Shown: positions 1 to 6,763 of the stretch, one piece after another | Layout: each line of letters starts with the position of its first letter | How positions within the stretch are numbered: the first letter of the stretch is position 1 | Origin: CACKLF01 sp002725175 | GTDB lineage: Bacteria > Pseudomonadota > Alphaproteobacteria > Rhodobacterales > Rhodobacteraceae | DNA: 8,383 bases | Reading direction: 5' to 3' | Assembly (NCBI GenBank): GCA_002725175.2 | Contig: PBQX02000046.1 | Coordinates: 1-8,383 of the forward strand | Made by a program: the position numbers and the translations under genes | The notes under the pieces: generated by a model | The model's input: the letters and a program-made list of their open reading frames with translations, nothing else | What the model was told of the DNA's origin: nothing | Databases searched by the model: none

Positions 1-611
1 TTTAAGGCCGATCGCGCTCGTCTTAAATCCTTCGCGGGCCTATCAACTATAGTTTGCGTATTTGTAACATCGTGTATGGTTGTGATACTTCCATGAATAA
101 TCCCGATTTCCTCGTGCAATACTTTTATAACTGGAGCTATGCAATTTGTTGTACAACTGGCAGCAGTAAATACAACATTTTCTTGAGCCTTATATAACTC
201 TTGATTAACACCATAAACAATATTTAAAGCACCTTTATCCTTGATCGGTGCTGAGACTAGTACTTGCTTTATTTCATTTTCAAAATATTCATGAGCATCA
301 ATACTGCTAATGATTGACCCAGTACAGTCGATTACTAGGTCAATATTTTTGTCACGATTAAGAAGTTTTTTTTCTTCATATCCTGTAAGTTCAATATCGA
401 AATTATTTACTCTTATTCTTCCTTTTGATGACTCAATTTTATTTTTCCATCTCCCATGGACGGTATCAAATTCAAGCAGGTGTGCATGTATTTTACTATC
501 ACTATTCAAATCATTAATTAATACTACATGTTCGCCTAAGCCAACGTCAAATAGGCGCCTAAGCAAAAGTTTTCCTATTCTCCCTAATCCGTTAATTGCA
601 ATTTTTTTCAT
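1..611 (-). CDS. gap: Glyceraldehyde-3-phosphate dehydrogenase, ArsJ-associated-like, 3' end cut by window
   Basis: Reading the minus strand from an ATG at 611 gives 203 complete codons before the window edge; GAPDH is usually about 330 residues, so about two thirds is present. It opens with a Rossmann motif, NGLGRIG (residues 7-13; most family members have NGFGRIG). The active-site motif SCTTNC carries the nucleophilic cysteine at about residue 153, and TTIHDVTNTQ supplies the catalytic histidine near 180. The stretches HLLEFDTVHGRW (44-55) and DLRRARSAL (end) are, from memory, closest to the GAPDHs encoded beside arsJ. Those make 1-arseno-3-phosphoglycerate from arsenate, for export by ArsJ. 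A glycolytic or Calvin-type GAPDH remains possible because the neighbouring gene lies outside the window. The enzyme is cytosolic and NAD(P)-dependent. The Shine-Dalgarno is weak (AACGAG). Family assignment is firm; the arsenate role is inference. Confidence 0.93.
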   Translation of the reverse strand, partial: MKKIAINGLGRIGKLLLRRLFDVGLGEHVVLINDLNSDSKIHAHLLEFDTVHGRWKNKIESSKGRIRVNNFDIELTGYEEKKLLNRDKNIDLVIDCTGSIISSIDAHEYFENEIKQVLVSAPIKDKGALNIVYGVNQELYKAQENVVFTAASCTTNCIAPVIKVLHEEIGIIHGSITTIHDVTNTQTIVDRPAKDLRRARSAL

Positions 612-832
612 ATTTAACTCGTTTCTTTGGGTAGAACTTTGTGGTTTAAATCTAGCATAACGTATAAAATATTTATAATATTTTTATGACAGGCTAGTTA
701 GGGGAAGCCGAATTATATAGAAACTTAAGATACCTATAAAAGCCTAAAAAGTTTTTGTTTTTATCTTAAAAAAAGTTGCCTATATTCTTTCCTTATGCCA
801 TTCTTCTTTTCAATAAATAAGGAAATTAAGAG
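612..832. promoter_or_regulatory. Divergent intergenic spacer with weak promoter candidates
   Basis: This AT-rich spacer separates the minus-strand GAPDH gene from the plus-strand lipoprotein gene, so promoters for both should lie here. For the minus strand, CTGTCA (692-687) followed 17 bases later by TTTTAT (669-664) is a poor match. On the plus strand a perfect TATAAT sits at 674-679 but has no good -35. TATATT at 781-786 has TTGTTT 20 bases upstream (755-760) and lies close to the start at 833. I see no convincing operator palindrome. These are eye-read consensus matches in AT-rich DNA and carry little weight alone. Confidence 0.25.
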
Positions 833-1051
833 ATGCTTAGAACCGTGTCAAAAAAATCATTTATAGTAATTTTGAGTATAGCTATGACAGCCCCAATCTA
901 TGGCTGTGTTGGATCTTTGAGTTCAAGCAAAAAACCCGAATTTGTCTATGAAAACGGAATTAAGAGAAAATGTCTGAGGTGGGGTGCTAATGAAAAATGT
1001 CTTCATGCAGTACCAATAGAAGGCAGTGCGTTTTATTTCAAAACTAATTAA
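833..1051 (+). CDS. Small putative lipoprotein, 72 residues
   Basis: I do not recognise this as a named family. The N-terminus has basic residues (R3, K7, K8), then a hydrophobic stretch (about 10-22), then Ile-Tyr-Gly-Cys with the cysteine at residue 25. That resembles a lipoprotein signal peptidase II site, although Tyr at -2 is unusual. The predicted mature part is about 48 residues, polar, with two further cysteines (C47 and C56) flanking a basic segment that could form a disulfide in the periplasm. AAGGA at 819-823, nine bases before the ATG, supports the start. The gene ends nine bases before the crotonase gene, so the two are probably co-transcribed. Alternatives are an ordinary secreted peptide cleaved by signal peptidase I or a single-pass membrane peptide. 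The ribosome binding site and signal peptide make it likely to be a real gene; function is unknown. Confidence 0.68.
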   Translation: MLRTVSKKSFIVILSIAMTAPIYGCVGSLSSSKKPEFVYENGIKRKCLRWGANEKCLHAVPIEGSAFYFKTN

Positions 1052-1060
1052 GCCCTAATA

Positions 1061-1732
1061 ATGACCAATAACCTTAATCTAAAAAGAATAGATGACGTTT
1101 CTATAATTAAAATGGATGATGGAAAAGTTAATGTATTTTCCATTGAAATGCTTGAGAAGTTCAGATCTATTCTTTCTGAAATACCTCGAAATAAGGGCTC
1201 CCTTATAATTACTGGAAGGGACGGCATTTTTTCTGGTGGGTTTAATTTAAAAACATTTCAATCTGGAGAGCCTGAACAAATTACAAAAATGTTGAACTTA
1301 GGATTTGAAACCCTTTATGACATCTATACTTTTCCTAGACCCGTAATTGCTTCAGTTTCAGGACACGCCATAGCATTAGGTATATTTCTTGTGTCATGTT
1401 GTGATTATAGGATAGGAGCAAATGGAGACTATATATTGCAGGCTAACGAGGTTAGAAACAAAATGTCTATTCCCACACAGCTCATAGAAATTGCTGCGAG
1501 CAGGCTTGATAAATCTCATATTTATAGGGCNCTTTTTCATGCCGAACCGTACCCAATTAATTCTGGTGTAAAAGCTGGCTGGCTCGATGAAATAGTTGAA
1601 CCTGATGACTTAGAAAAAAGAGTTNTAGAAAAGGCAAAAGATTTAGCAACTCTAGGTCACCCATATTATAAAGAAACTAAAGAAATATTGTTAGGGGACA
1701 CGTTTAAGAAAATAAAGGCGGCAATAAATTAA
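1061..1732 (+). CDS. Crotonase / enoyl-CoA hydratase family protein (short form)
   Basis: The 223-residue product is a single crotonase-fold domain, shorter than the usual 255-260 residues. The family acts on acyl-CoA thioesters (hydration, isomerisation, hydrolysis). Visible motifs are FSGGFNLKTF (57-66), which forms the first oxyanion-hole loop, and GHAIALG (101-107), the second loop, followed by the usual CDYRIG (114-119). NEV at 129-131 places a glutamate (E130) where one catalytic Glu of classical hydratases lies (rat Glu164). The other (rat Glu144) aligns with F109, so simple hydratase chemistry is doubtful. The two N-containing codons do not break the frame: GCN is Ala, and NTA at residue 189 is unresolved. 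No Shine-Dalgarno is evident, so translation may depend on the upstream lipoprotein gene nine bases away. The 3' end faces the DUF924 gene with five bases between stop codons. Substrate unknown. Confidence 0.88.
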   Translation: MTNNLNLKRIDDVSIIKMDDGKVNVFSIEMLEKFRSILSEIPRNKGSLIITGRDGIFSGGFNLKTFQSGEPEQITKMLNLGFETLYDIYTFPRPVIASVSGHAIALGIFLVSCCDYRIGANGDYILQANEVRNKMSIPTQLIEIAASRLDKSHIYRXLFHAEPYPINSGVKAGWLDEIVEPDDLEKRVXEKAKDLATLGHPYYKETKEILLGDTFKKIKAAIN

Positions 1733-1737
1733 AACAA

Positions 1738-2298
1738 CTACCAAGAGGAGTTAGGGCCTTTTAAAAACTCAAGTTCTTCCCTGGTACTGTCCCTACCCAA
1801 AATTTCATTTCTATGAGGATATCTACCAAATCTGATTATCGGTATCTGGTGATTATCCCAGGACTTTTTAACTAAATCGTGCCTTGGGTGATCAGATAAA
1901 AATTTTATTCTTAAATCTTCAGCAAGTTTATGATCCAATAGCTTTTCAGAATGAACCAACGGCATAAGGCAAAACTGAATTTCTTCATGATTATACGTCT
2001 CAAGATAATTTTGACCTATTGATAATTTTGCCAAACTAATTGCTCTTTCGTCATTTTCAAAAGCTTTTGGTGTTCCTCTGAACAAGTTTCTCGTAAATTG
2101 ATCCAAAACGATAATNAAAGATAAACAGCTTTTGGAATCATTAGCCCAATCATCCAGNTTCCCACTAGATGCCTGCTTGTTAGCATACAAAAAACGCTCT
2201 CTTAGGCATTCATCAAATTCTGGATTTGNCATAAACCAATCTTCGCTAGAACATTCTTCAAACCAGAACGTTAATATTTCATCTGATAAAGAGGTCAT
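1738..2298 (-). CDS. DUF924 family protein
   Basis: The 186-residue product matches the DUF924 family, a helical TPR-like fold of about 180-200 residues with no established function. Diagnostic stretches are EILTFWFEE (7-15), LDQFTRNLFRGTPKAF (65-80) and FGRYPHRNEILGR (157-169), spanning almost the entire family length. I chose the ATG at 2298 because the conserved N-terminus then begins at the usual distance. A GTG at 2313 would add five residues, but its second codon is NAG, which could be a stop. The ATG lies one base after the TGA of the YbaK gene, so the two are probably translationally coupled and share a promoter upstream of 2812. Several N bases affect single residues only. The family is confident; biochemical role is unknown. 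Confidence 0.9.
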   Translation of the reverse strand: MTSLSDEILTFWFEECSSEDWFMXNPEFDECLRERFLYANKQASSGXLDDWANDSKSCLSXIIVLDQFTRNLFRGTPKAFENDERAISLAKLSIGQNYLETYNHEEIQFCLMPLVHSEKLLDHKLAEDLRIKFLSDHPRHDLVKKSWDNHQIPIIRFGRYPHRNEILGRDSTREELEFLKGPNSSW

Positions 2299-2299
2299 T

Positions 2300-2812
2300 T
2301 CATCTATCTNCACTTATGCCTATTTTTGAACTTACCACACCATTTGTAAGCAAAATTAAATTTTTCGGCGAAATAGGGAAAACAAAAAATTGATTCCCAG
2401 CTGCACACCAAACNTCTTCGAATCTAAAAAGTGCCTNATCTATCACTATGGGTATTTCGGGAGGCAACCCAACTGGAGAAACCCCTCCAATAGTATAACT
2501 TGTAATTTGCTTAACTTCTTCGGCACCTATCCGGAAATGTTTCCCTTCGATTGCCATCTCGTTTTGCAACTCTTCCACATCACAAATTTTATCTCCTGAA
2601 ATTAAGGCTATAGCAGGTTTTTTGCACTCCTGCTGTTTAAAGCAAAATACTAATGTCTTGACTATTGCTCCCAACTTAACATTTAACGATGCCGCGGCGT
2701 CTTTTGCACTTCTTGCGGTCTGATCTAATTCTTTAACTTTATCTTTATAGCCGGCCTTTAACAAAGCTTCCTCAACTCTTAAGACTGATAAACTTTTTTT
2801 TGATCTTGTCAT
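2300..2812 (-). CDS. YbaK/EbsC (ProX-like) aminoacyl-tRNA deacylase
   Basis: The 170-residue product is a single-domain YbaK/ProX-superfamily protein. Members hydrolyse mischarged tRNAs in trans, for example Cys-tRNA(Pro) or Ala-tRNA(Pro), after synthetase errors, and act in the cytosol. The pattern TARSAKDAAASLNV (32-45) leads to IVKTLVF (50-56), whose lysine at 52 corresponds to the essential family lysine. ISGDKICD (71-78), IGGVSPVGLPP (108-118) and WCAAGN (135-140) complete the fold. The length matches stand-alone YbaK homologues (about 155-170). Which misacylated tRNA it edits cannot be read from sequence. The ATG at 2812 lacks a clear Shine-Dalgarno, but the N-terminus looks complete. 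The gene is the first of a coupled minus-strand pair with DUF924 and is divergent from the dehydrogenase-dddP operon across 109 bases. Confidence 0.9.
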   Translation of the reverse strand: MTRSKKSLSVLRVEEALLKAGYKDKVKELDQTARSAKDAAASLNVKLGAIVKTLVFCFKQQECKKPAIALISGDKICDVEELQNEMAIEGKHFRIGAEEVKQITSYTIGGVSPVGLPPEIPIVIDXALFRFEXVWCAAGNQFFVFPISPKNLILLTNGVVSSKIGISXDR

Positions 2813-2857
2813 GGGACAACTTTATTATTTTTAACTAGATATATAAAGAAATTGCTT

Positions 2858-2886
2858 TTGACCGTAACTGAAAAAGTGTCTAGGCT
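2858..2886 (+). promoter_or_regulatory. Candidate sigma-70 promoter for the dehydrogenase-dddP operon
   Basis: TTGACC at 2858-2863 (five of six consensus bases) is followed after exactly 17 bases by TAGGCT at 2881-2886 (three of six). This would start transcription near 2893 and leave a leader of about 30 bases before the ATG at 2922. The strong ribosome binding site GAGGTGG (2911-2917) falls inside that leader. A weak -10 with a good -35 is typical of activator-dependent promoters, but I see no clear operator. Nothing equally good was found for the divergent YbaK gene. Confidence 0.42.
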
Positions 2887-2921
2887 TCAATTAAAATGTC
2901 TTTTTATTTTGAGGTGGTATT

Positions 2922-5372
2922 ATGAAAGACTCTTATAGGGTAGCTATTATTGGAGGAGGCGTAGTTGGGGCTTCCGTTTTATATCATTTAGCAAAAAATG
3001 GCTGGACTGACTGTGCCATTATTGAACGATCAGTTCTTGCTGCTGGATCTAGCTGGCATGCAGCTGGCGGTGTGCATGCATTAAATGCTGATCCTAACAT
3101 GTCAGCACTTCAAGGATATACTCTCAATTTGCTTTCTCAAATTCAGGAAGAAAGTGGCCAAGACATAGGCTTACATATGACTGGCGGAATTACTATAGCC
3201 AGTACGCCGGACAGATGGGAGTGGCTACAAAGCGCTTATCGTACCTACCAAACTATTGGAATTGAAGACGTACACCTAATGACTCCTAAAGAAATTAAAG
3301 ATAAATGTCCTATTATGGACGTGAAAGGTGTTCTAGGTGGCATGTGGGCAGACAGAGAAGGATATGTTGATACTACCGGCACAGTCTGGGCTTATGCAAA
3401 AGCAGCCAAAAAACTTGGTGCTGAAGTTATTGAAAATAATAAAGTAGAAGAACTTGTGCAAAACTCTGATGGAAGCTGGAAAGTAGTTACCGAAAAAGGA
3501 ACGATTCATGCTGAGCACGTTGTTAATGCTGCCGGCTTATGGGCCAAGCGAGTTGGACGGATGGCAGGACTTGAGCTTCCAGTTTCACCCTTGAAGCATC
3601 ACTACCTAGTAACAGAATCAATTCCGTCAGTTGAAAAAATGGATTTCGAAGTACCTATGTGTGTTGATCTGGAAGGATTCACTTATATGAGACAGTGGGA
3701 TAAGGGTATTCTTGTTGGCATTTATGAAATTGAACATGAGCATTGGGCTATGGATGGTGCTCCATGGAATTACGGGATGGAACTTTTTAAAGAAGATTTT
3801 GATAGGATAGAAAACGAACTTGCACTTTCATTTGCAAGATATCCAGATCTAAATCACGTTGGGGTAAAAAACTGGGTTAATGGAGCCTTCACTTTCTCTC
3901 CTGATGGAAACCCTTTAGTTGGGCCAGTAAGAGGTCTTAGAAATTACTGGCTTGCTTGTGGCGTTATGGCTGGTTTCCTACAGGGAGGAGGCGTAGGAAA
4001 AACTCTTTCAGAGTGGATGATACATGGTGAAACAGAAGCTGATGCATGGTCGATGGACATAGCACGCTACGGCAAGTTTACGGAAAACAGAGAATATATA
4101 AAGCAAACAACTGGTCAGTTTTATAGCCGAAGATTTGTAATGAGTTATCCCAACGAGCAATTACCTGCAGGACGTGATCTGAAAAGAACGCCCGTTTGGA
4201 GAGATCAGAAAGAAGATGGTGCAATATTTGGAAACAGCTGGGGATTAGAAGTTCCACTCATGTTTGGCCCAAATAATTTTAAAGAAGTTCCAAGCCTAAG
4301 AAGGTCAAATGCATTCGAATATGTTAAAGCTGAACACTTAAATGTCAGAGAAAACGTAGGAATGTTAGATATATCTGGCTTTAGCAGATATGAAGTTTCC
4401 GGACCTGGTGCAAGAGAATGGTTAAACCATTTATTTTCTACAAATCTACCAGAAAAAAATAAATCAAGATTGGCTGTTATGCTAGGTCATGATGGACGAT
4501 TAAAAGGGGACTTAACTTGCTTCAATTGGGATGATGAAACCTTCTGGATAATGGGCAGTTATTATTTGAGAGAATGGCATATGAGATGGTTTCACGACCA
4601 TTTGCCTGGCGGATTAAGAGACCTCAAAACCGGCGGCCATGTGGAAGTTAAAGATATAAGTGACAACATCTGCGGCTACTCAATATCAGGACCAAATGCA
4701 AGGAAAGTTCTTGAGAAACTTACTTCAAGGGATATCTCAAATGAAAACTTTAAATTTATGAGTTGCCAAGAGATGGATGTAGGATTGATAAGGGCTAAAG
4801 TTGGACGACTGTCCGTAGCTGGAGAGCTAGGATATGAAATTAATTGCCACGCCCTAGAGTTGAGCGTCCTAAGAGAACTTTTAATAGAAGCAGGTTCAGA
4901 NTATANNATNAAGGAATACGGATATTATACTCTTAATACNTTAAGATTGGAAAAAAGCTTTGGAATTTGGAATGCAGAATTCATGCAAGCATACACACCA
5001 GGNGAAACNGGNATGGATCGGTGGATTTCTTGGAAGAAAAACGTGAATTATGTTGGAAAGNTTCCAGCTACTAAGGAACNTGAAGCAGGNAAGGNNAAAT
5101 TAAAACAAAGCCTCGTAACTCTCGAAATTGAAAATGCTGAAGCNGAGGCTGCCGGNTATGAGCCTTTATGGAATGGAAATACAAGGGTCGGCATGACCAC
5201 CTCAGGCGGATANGGCCATTCAATTGATAAATCCCTTGCAATGGCACTTGTNGAACCTGAATTTTCTGAACCAGGGACAAGTCTAAAAACTCATATTGTA
5301 GGTGTAGAAAGAAATTGCAAGGTCATTAGTGCAAGCCCATGGGANCCGAAGGGAGAACGAATAAGAATGTAG
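2922..5372 (+). CDS. FAD-dependent dimethylglycine/sarcosine dehydrogenase-like protein (DAO + GcvT domains)
   Basis: The 816-residue product has the full architecture of the dimethylglycine/sarcosine dehydrogenase family, whose members run about 810-870 residues. A DAO-type FAD domain (about 5-370) starts with AIIGGGVVGA (8-17) and an acidic ribose-binding residue in IIER (E35). SSWHAAGG (43-50) places H46 where mitochondrial enzymes attach FAD covalently. A short linker domain (about 373-428) leads to a GcvT-like folate-binding domain (about 430-695) and C-terminal barrel (about 710-808). Family members oxidatively demethylate N-methylated glycines and pass the carbon to tetrahydrofolate as 5,10-methylene-THF. 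Substrate (dimethylglycine, sarcosine or an analogue) is not readable. The start is fixed by GAGGTGG four bases upstream. N bases after 4900 mostly fall at third codon positions, so GGNGAAACNGGN reads Gly-Glu-Thr-Gly; a TAN near 5211 is presumably Tyr. First gene of an operon with dddP. Confidence 0.9.
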   Translation: MKDSYRVAIIGGGVVGASVLYHLAKNGWTDCAIIERSVLAAGSSWHAAGGVHALNADPNMSALQGYTLNLLSQIQEESGQDIGLHMTGGITIASTPDRWEWLQSAYRTYQTIGIEDVHLMTPKEIKDKCPIMDVKGVLGGMWADREGYVDTTGTVWAYAKAAKKLGAEVIENNKVEELVQNSDGSWKVVTEKGTIHAEHVVNAAGLWAKRVGRMAGLELPVSPLKHHYLVTESIPSVEKMDFEVPMCVDLEGFTYMRQWDKGILVGIYEIEHEHWAMDGAPWNYGMELFKEDFDRIENELALSFARYPDLNHVGVKNWVNGAFTFSPDGNPLVGPVRGLRNYWLACGVMAGFLQGGGVGKTLSEWMIHGETEADAWSMDIARYGKFTENREYIKQTTGQFYSRRFVMSYPNEQLPAGRDLKRTPVWRDQKEDGAIFGNSWGLEVPLMFGPNNFKEVPSLRRSNAFEYVKAEHLNVRENVGMLDISGFSRYEVSGPGAREWLNHLFSTNLPEKNKSRLAVMLGHDGRLKGDLTCFNWDDETFWIMGSYYLREWHMRWFHDHLPGGLRDLKTGGHVEVKDISDNICGYSISGPNARKVLEKLTSRDISNENFKFMSCQEMDVGLIRAKVGRLSVAGELGYEINCHALELSVLRELLIEAGSXYXXKEYGYYTLNXLRLEKSFGIWNAEFMQAYTPXEXXMDRWISWKKNVNYVGKXPATKEXEAXKXKLKQSLVTLEIENAEXEAAXYEPLWNGNTRVGMTTSGGXGHSIDKSLAMALXEPEFSEPGTSLKTHIVGVERNCKVISASPWXPKGERIRM

Positions 5373-5403
5373 TAAAGTAAATAAGTTAATTAAGGTTTAG
5401 ATA

Positions 5404-6747
5404 ATGATGAAAGATTTTTATAGAGATGGGAGAAAAATTGATCCCGCCAAGGGTGAAAAATTAGGCGACAATACTCCTAACGAAAAAAATAGAATNGANA
5501 TTGGACCAACTCANCTAGCTTTTAAAGAGTGGGAAAAAGAGGCTNTAAATTTACCTGATATCCAGAAAATGCGTGCCTTTAGGTGGGAAAGGTTAACACA
5601 ACATATAGTTGAACGAGATTACGGAGGGCTTTTGGTTTTCGACCCTCTGAATATCAGATANGCAACAGACAGTACTAATATGCAACTCTGGAACACCCAC
5701 AACCCATTTAGAGCAGTCCTTCTCTGTGCTGACGGCTATATGGTAATTTGGGATTATAAAAATTCACCATTTCTCTCTTCATTTAATCCTTTGGTTAAAG
5801 AAAGTAGATCGGGGGCAGATCTCTTTTATTTCAACCGCGGGGATAAAATTGATATTGCTGCAGACCAATTTGCCAACGAAGTAAGATTACTTATACAAGA
5901 TCACGGTGGTGCAAATAATAGATTAGCAGTCGACAAAATCCAAGTTCATGGCCTTAAGGCCCTTGAAGCACAAAATTTTGAAATCATGGAAGGCGAAGAA
6001 GTCACTGAAAAATGCAGNTCTATAAAAGGTGAAGATGAAATATTAGCAATGAGATGCGCATCGGTTGCATGTGAAAATGCCCTTTATAAAATGGAAGGAT
6101 TTGCAAGAGACATGGTTCCTTTAGGCAATGTTTCTGAAGACGATATATGGTCTGTGTTACATGCTGAAAATATTAAAAGAGGTGGAGAATGGATTGAAAC
6201 CAGNCTCTTATCCTCGGGNCCNAGAACAAACCCATGGTTTCAGGAATGTGGGCCAAGAATTGTCCAAAATAATGAGATTGTTGCTTATGACACTGACTTA
6301 ATTGGAAGTTATGGGATTTGCGTTGATATAAGTCGAACTATGTGGATAGGAGATAAAAAACCCAGACCTGATATGNTTTATGCGATGCAGCATGCGCATG
6401 ANCACATACAAAAAAATATGGAAATGTTAAAACCNGGAGTTCANATGAAAGATCTCACTTTTAATAGCCATGTGCTCGATAAAAAATATCAAAAAGGAAA
6501 ATATGGCTGCTTAATGCACGGTGTTGGACTATGCGATGAATGGCCTATGATTGCCTATACTGATAATTTTGTTGAGGGGTCGTATGATTATCATCTGGAG
6601 CCAGGAATGGCTCTATGTGTCGAAGCTTTGGTAAGTCCAGAAGGCGGTGATTTCTCTATCAAATTAGAAGATCAGGTAATAATTACAGAAACAGGTTTTG
6701 AAAATCTTACCCGCTTTCCTTTTGACAGCGCACTGATGGGAAACTAG
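5404..6747 (+). CDS. dddP: DMSP lyase DddP (M24 peptidase-like fold)
   Basis: The 447-residue product cleaves dimethylsulfoniopropionate to dimethyl sulfide and acrylate. It has the M24 'pita-bread' fold but is not a peptidase. Long near-identity, from memory, to roseobacter DddP includes DSTNMQLWN (89-97), VIWDYKNSPF (114-123), RTNPWFQECGPRI (274-286) and KYGCLMHGVGLCDEWP (366-381). The dinuclear metal ligands are all present: D296, D298, D308, H372, E407, E422, each one above the numbering I recall for Ruegeria DddP. The probable catalytic Tyr and Asp (Y367, D378) are also present. Full length compared with about 445-450 for the family. Two tandem ATGs occur (5404, 5407), with AAGG at 5392-5395. 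It follows the dehydrogenase gene by 31 bases with no promoter visible, so co-transcription is likely. TAN at codon 86 is expected to be Tyr (NIRYATDS). N-containing codons do not disrupt the frame. Generic Xaa-Pro peptidase is the main misannotation risk. Confidence 0.95.
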   Translation: MMKDFYRDGRKIDPAKGEKLGDNTPNEKNRXXIGPTXLAFKEWEKEAXNLPDIQKMRAFRWERLTQHIVERDYGGLLVFDPLNIRXATDSTNMQLWNTHNPFRAVLLCADGYMVIWDYKNSPFLSSFNPLVKESRSGADLFYFNRGDKIDIAADQFANEVRLLIQDHGGANNRLAVDKIQVHGLKALEAQNFEIMEGEEVTEKCXSIKGEDEILAMRCASVACENALYKMEGFARDMVPLGNVSEDDIWSVLHAENIKRGGEWIETXLLSSXXRTNPWFQECGPRIVQNNEIVAYDTDLIGSYGICVDISRTMWIGDKKPRPDMXYAMQHAHXHIQKNMEMLKXGVXMKDLTFNSHVLDKKYQKGKYGCLMHGVGLCDEWPMIAYTDNFVEGSYDYHLEPGMALCVEALVSPEGGDFSIKLEDQVIITETGFENLTRFPFDSALMGN

Positions 6748-6763
6748 TGAGTCATATTAGTTT
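6741..6763. terminator. Candidate bidirectional hairpin between convergent genes
   Basis: AAACTAGTG (6741-6749) can pair with TATTAGTTT (6755-6763), giving nine pairs including two G-U around a five-base loop. It lies where dddP and the 106-residue minus-strand gene end face to face, and it contains both stop codons. The stem is AT-rich and no T-tract follows, so intrinsic termination would be weak; it may be chance. Confidence 0.28.

Noticed and set aside
310..660. Plus-strand open frame of 116 codons
   Set aside because: It lies opposite the GAPDH gene, whose catalytic motifs are unmistakable. The product is low-complexity, rich in Ser, Phe and Leu, as expected for an antisense shadow.
1745..1770. 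Possible terminator hairpin GAGTT...AACTC after the crotonase gene
   Set aside because: Only five pairs around a 13-base loop, lying inside the DUF924 coding region; not distinguishable from chance.
2299..2313. GTG start at 2313 for the DUF924 protein
   Set aside because: The second codon is NAG (possible stop), and the family N-terminus fits the ATG at 2298 better.
2132..2599. Two short plus-strand frames (2132-2329 and 2390-2599)
   Set aside because: Both are antisense to the DUF924 and YbaK genes and show no ribosome binding site or family motif.
3333..3518. Minus-strand frame of 61 codons
   Set aside because: It is opposite the FAD domain of the dehydrogenase and has no supporting signal. 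The frame at 5071-5280 is rejected for the same reason.
5211..5213. Possible in-frame stop (TAN) in the dehydrogenase, and another near 5659 in dddP
   Set aside because: Both Ns are at third positions where Tyr fits; for dddP the family has Tyr there. The frame continues with conserved motifs after each, so pseudogenes are not supported.
5404..6747. Annotation as Xaa-Pro aminopeptidase
   Set aside because: The fold is shared, but the specific DddP stretches and the pattern around DSTNMQLWN, RTNPWFQECGPRI and LCDEWP identify the DMSP lyase subfamily.
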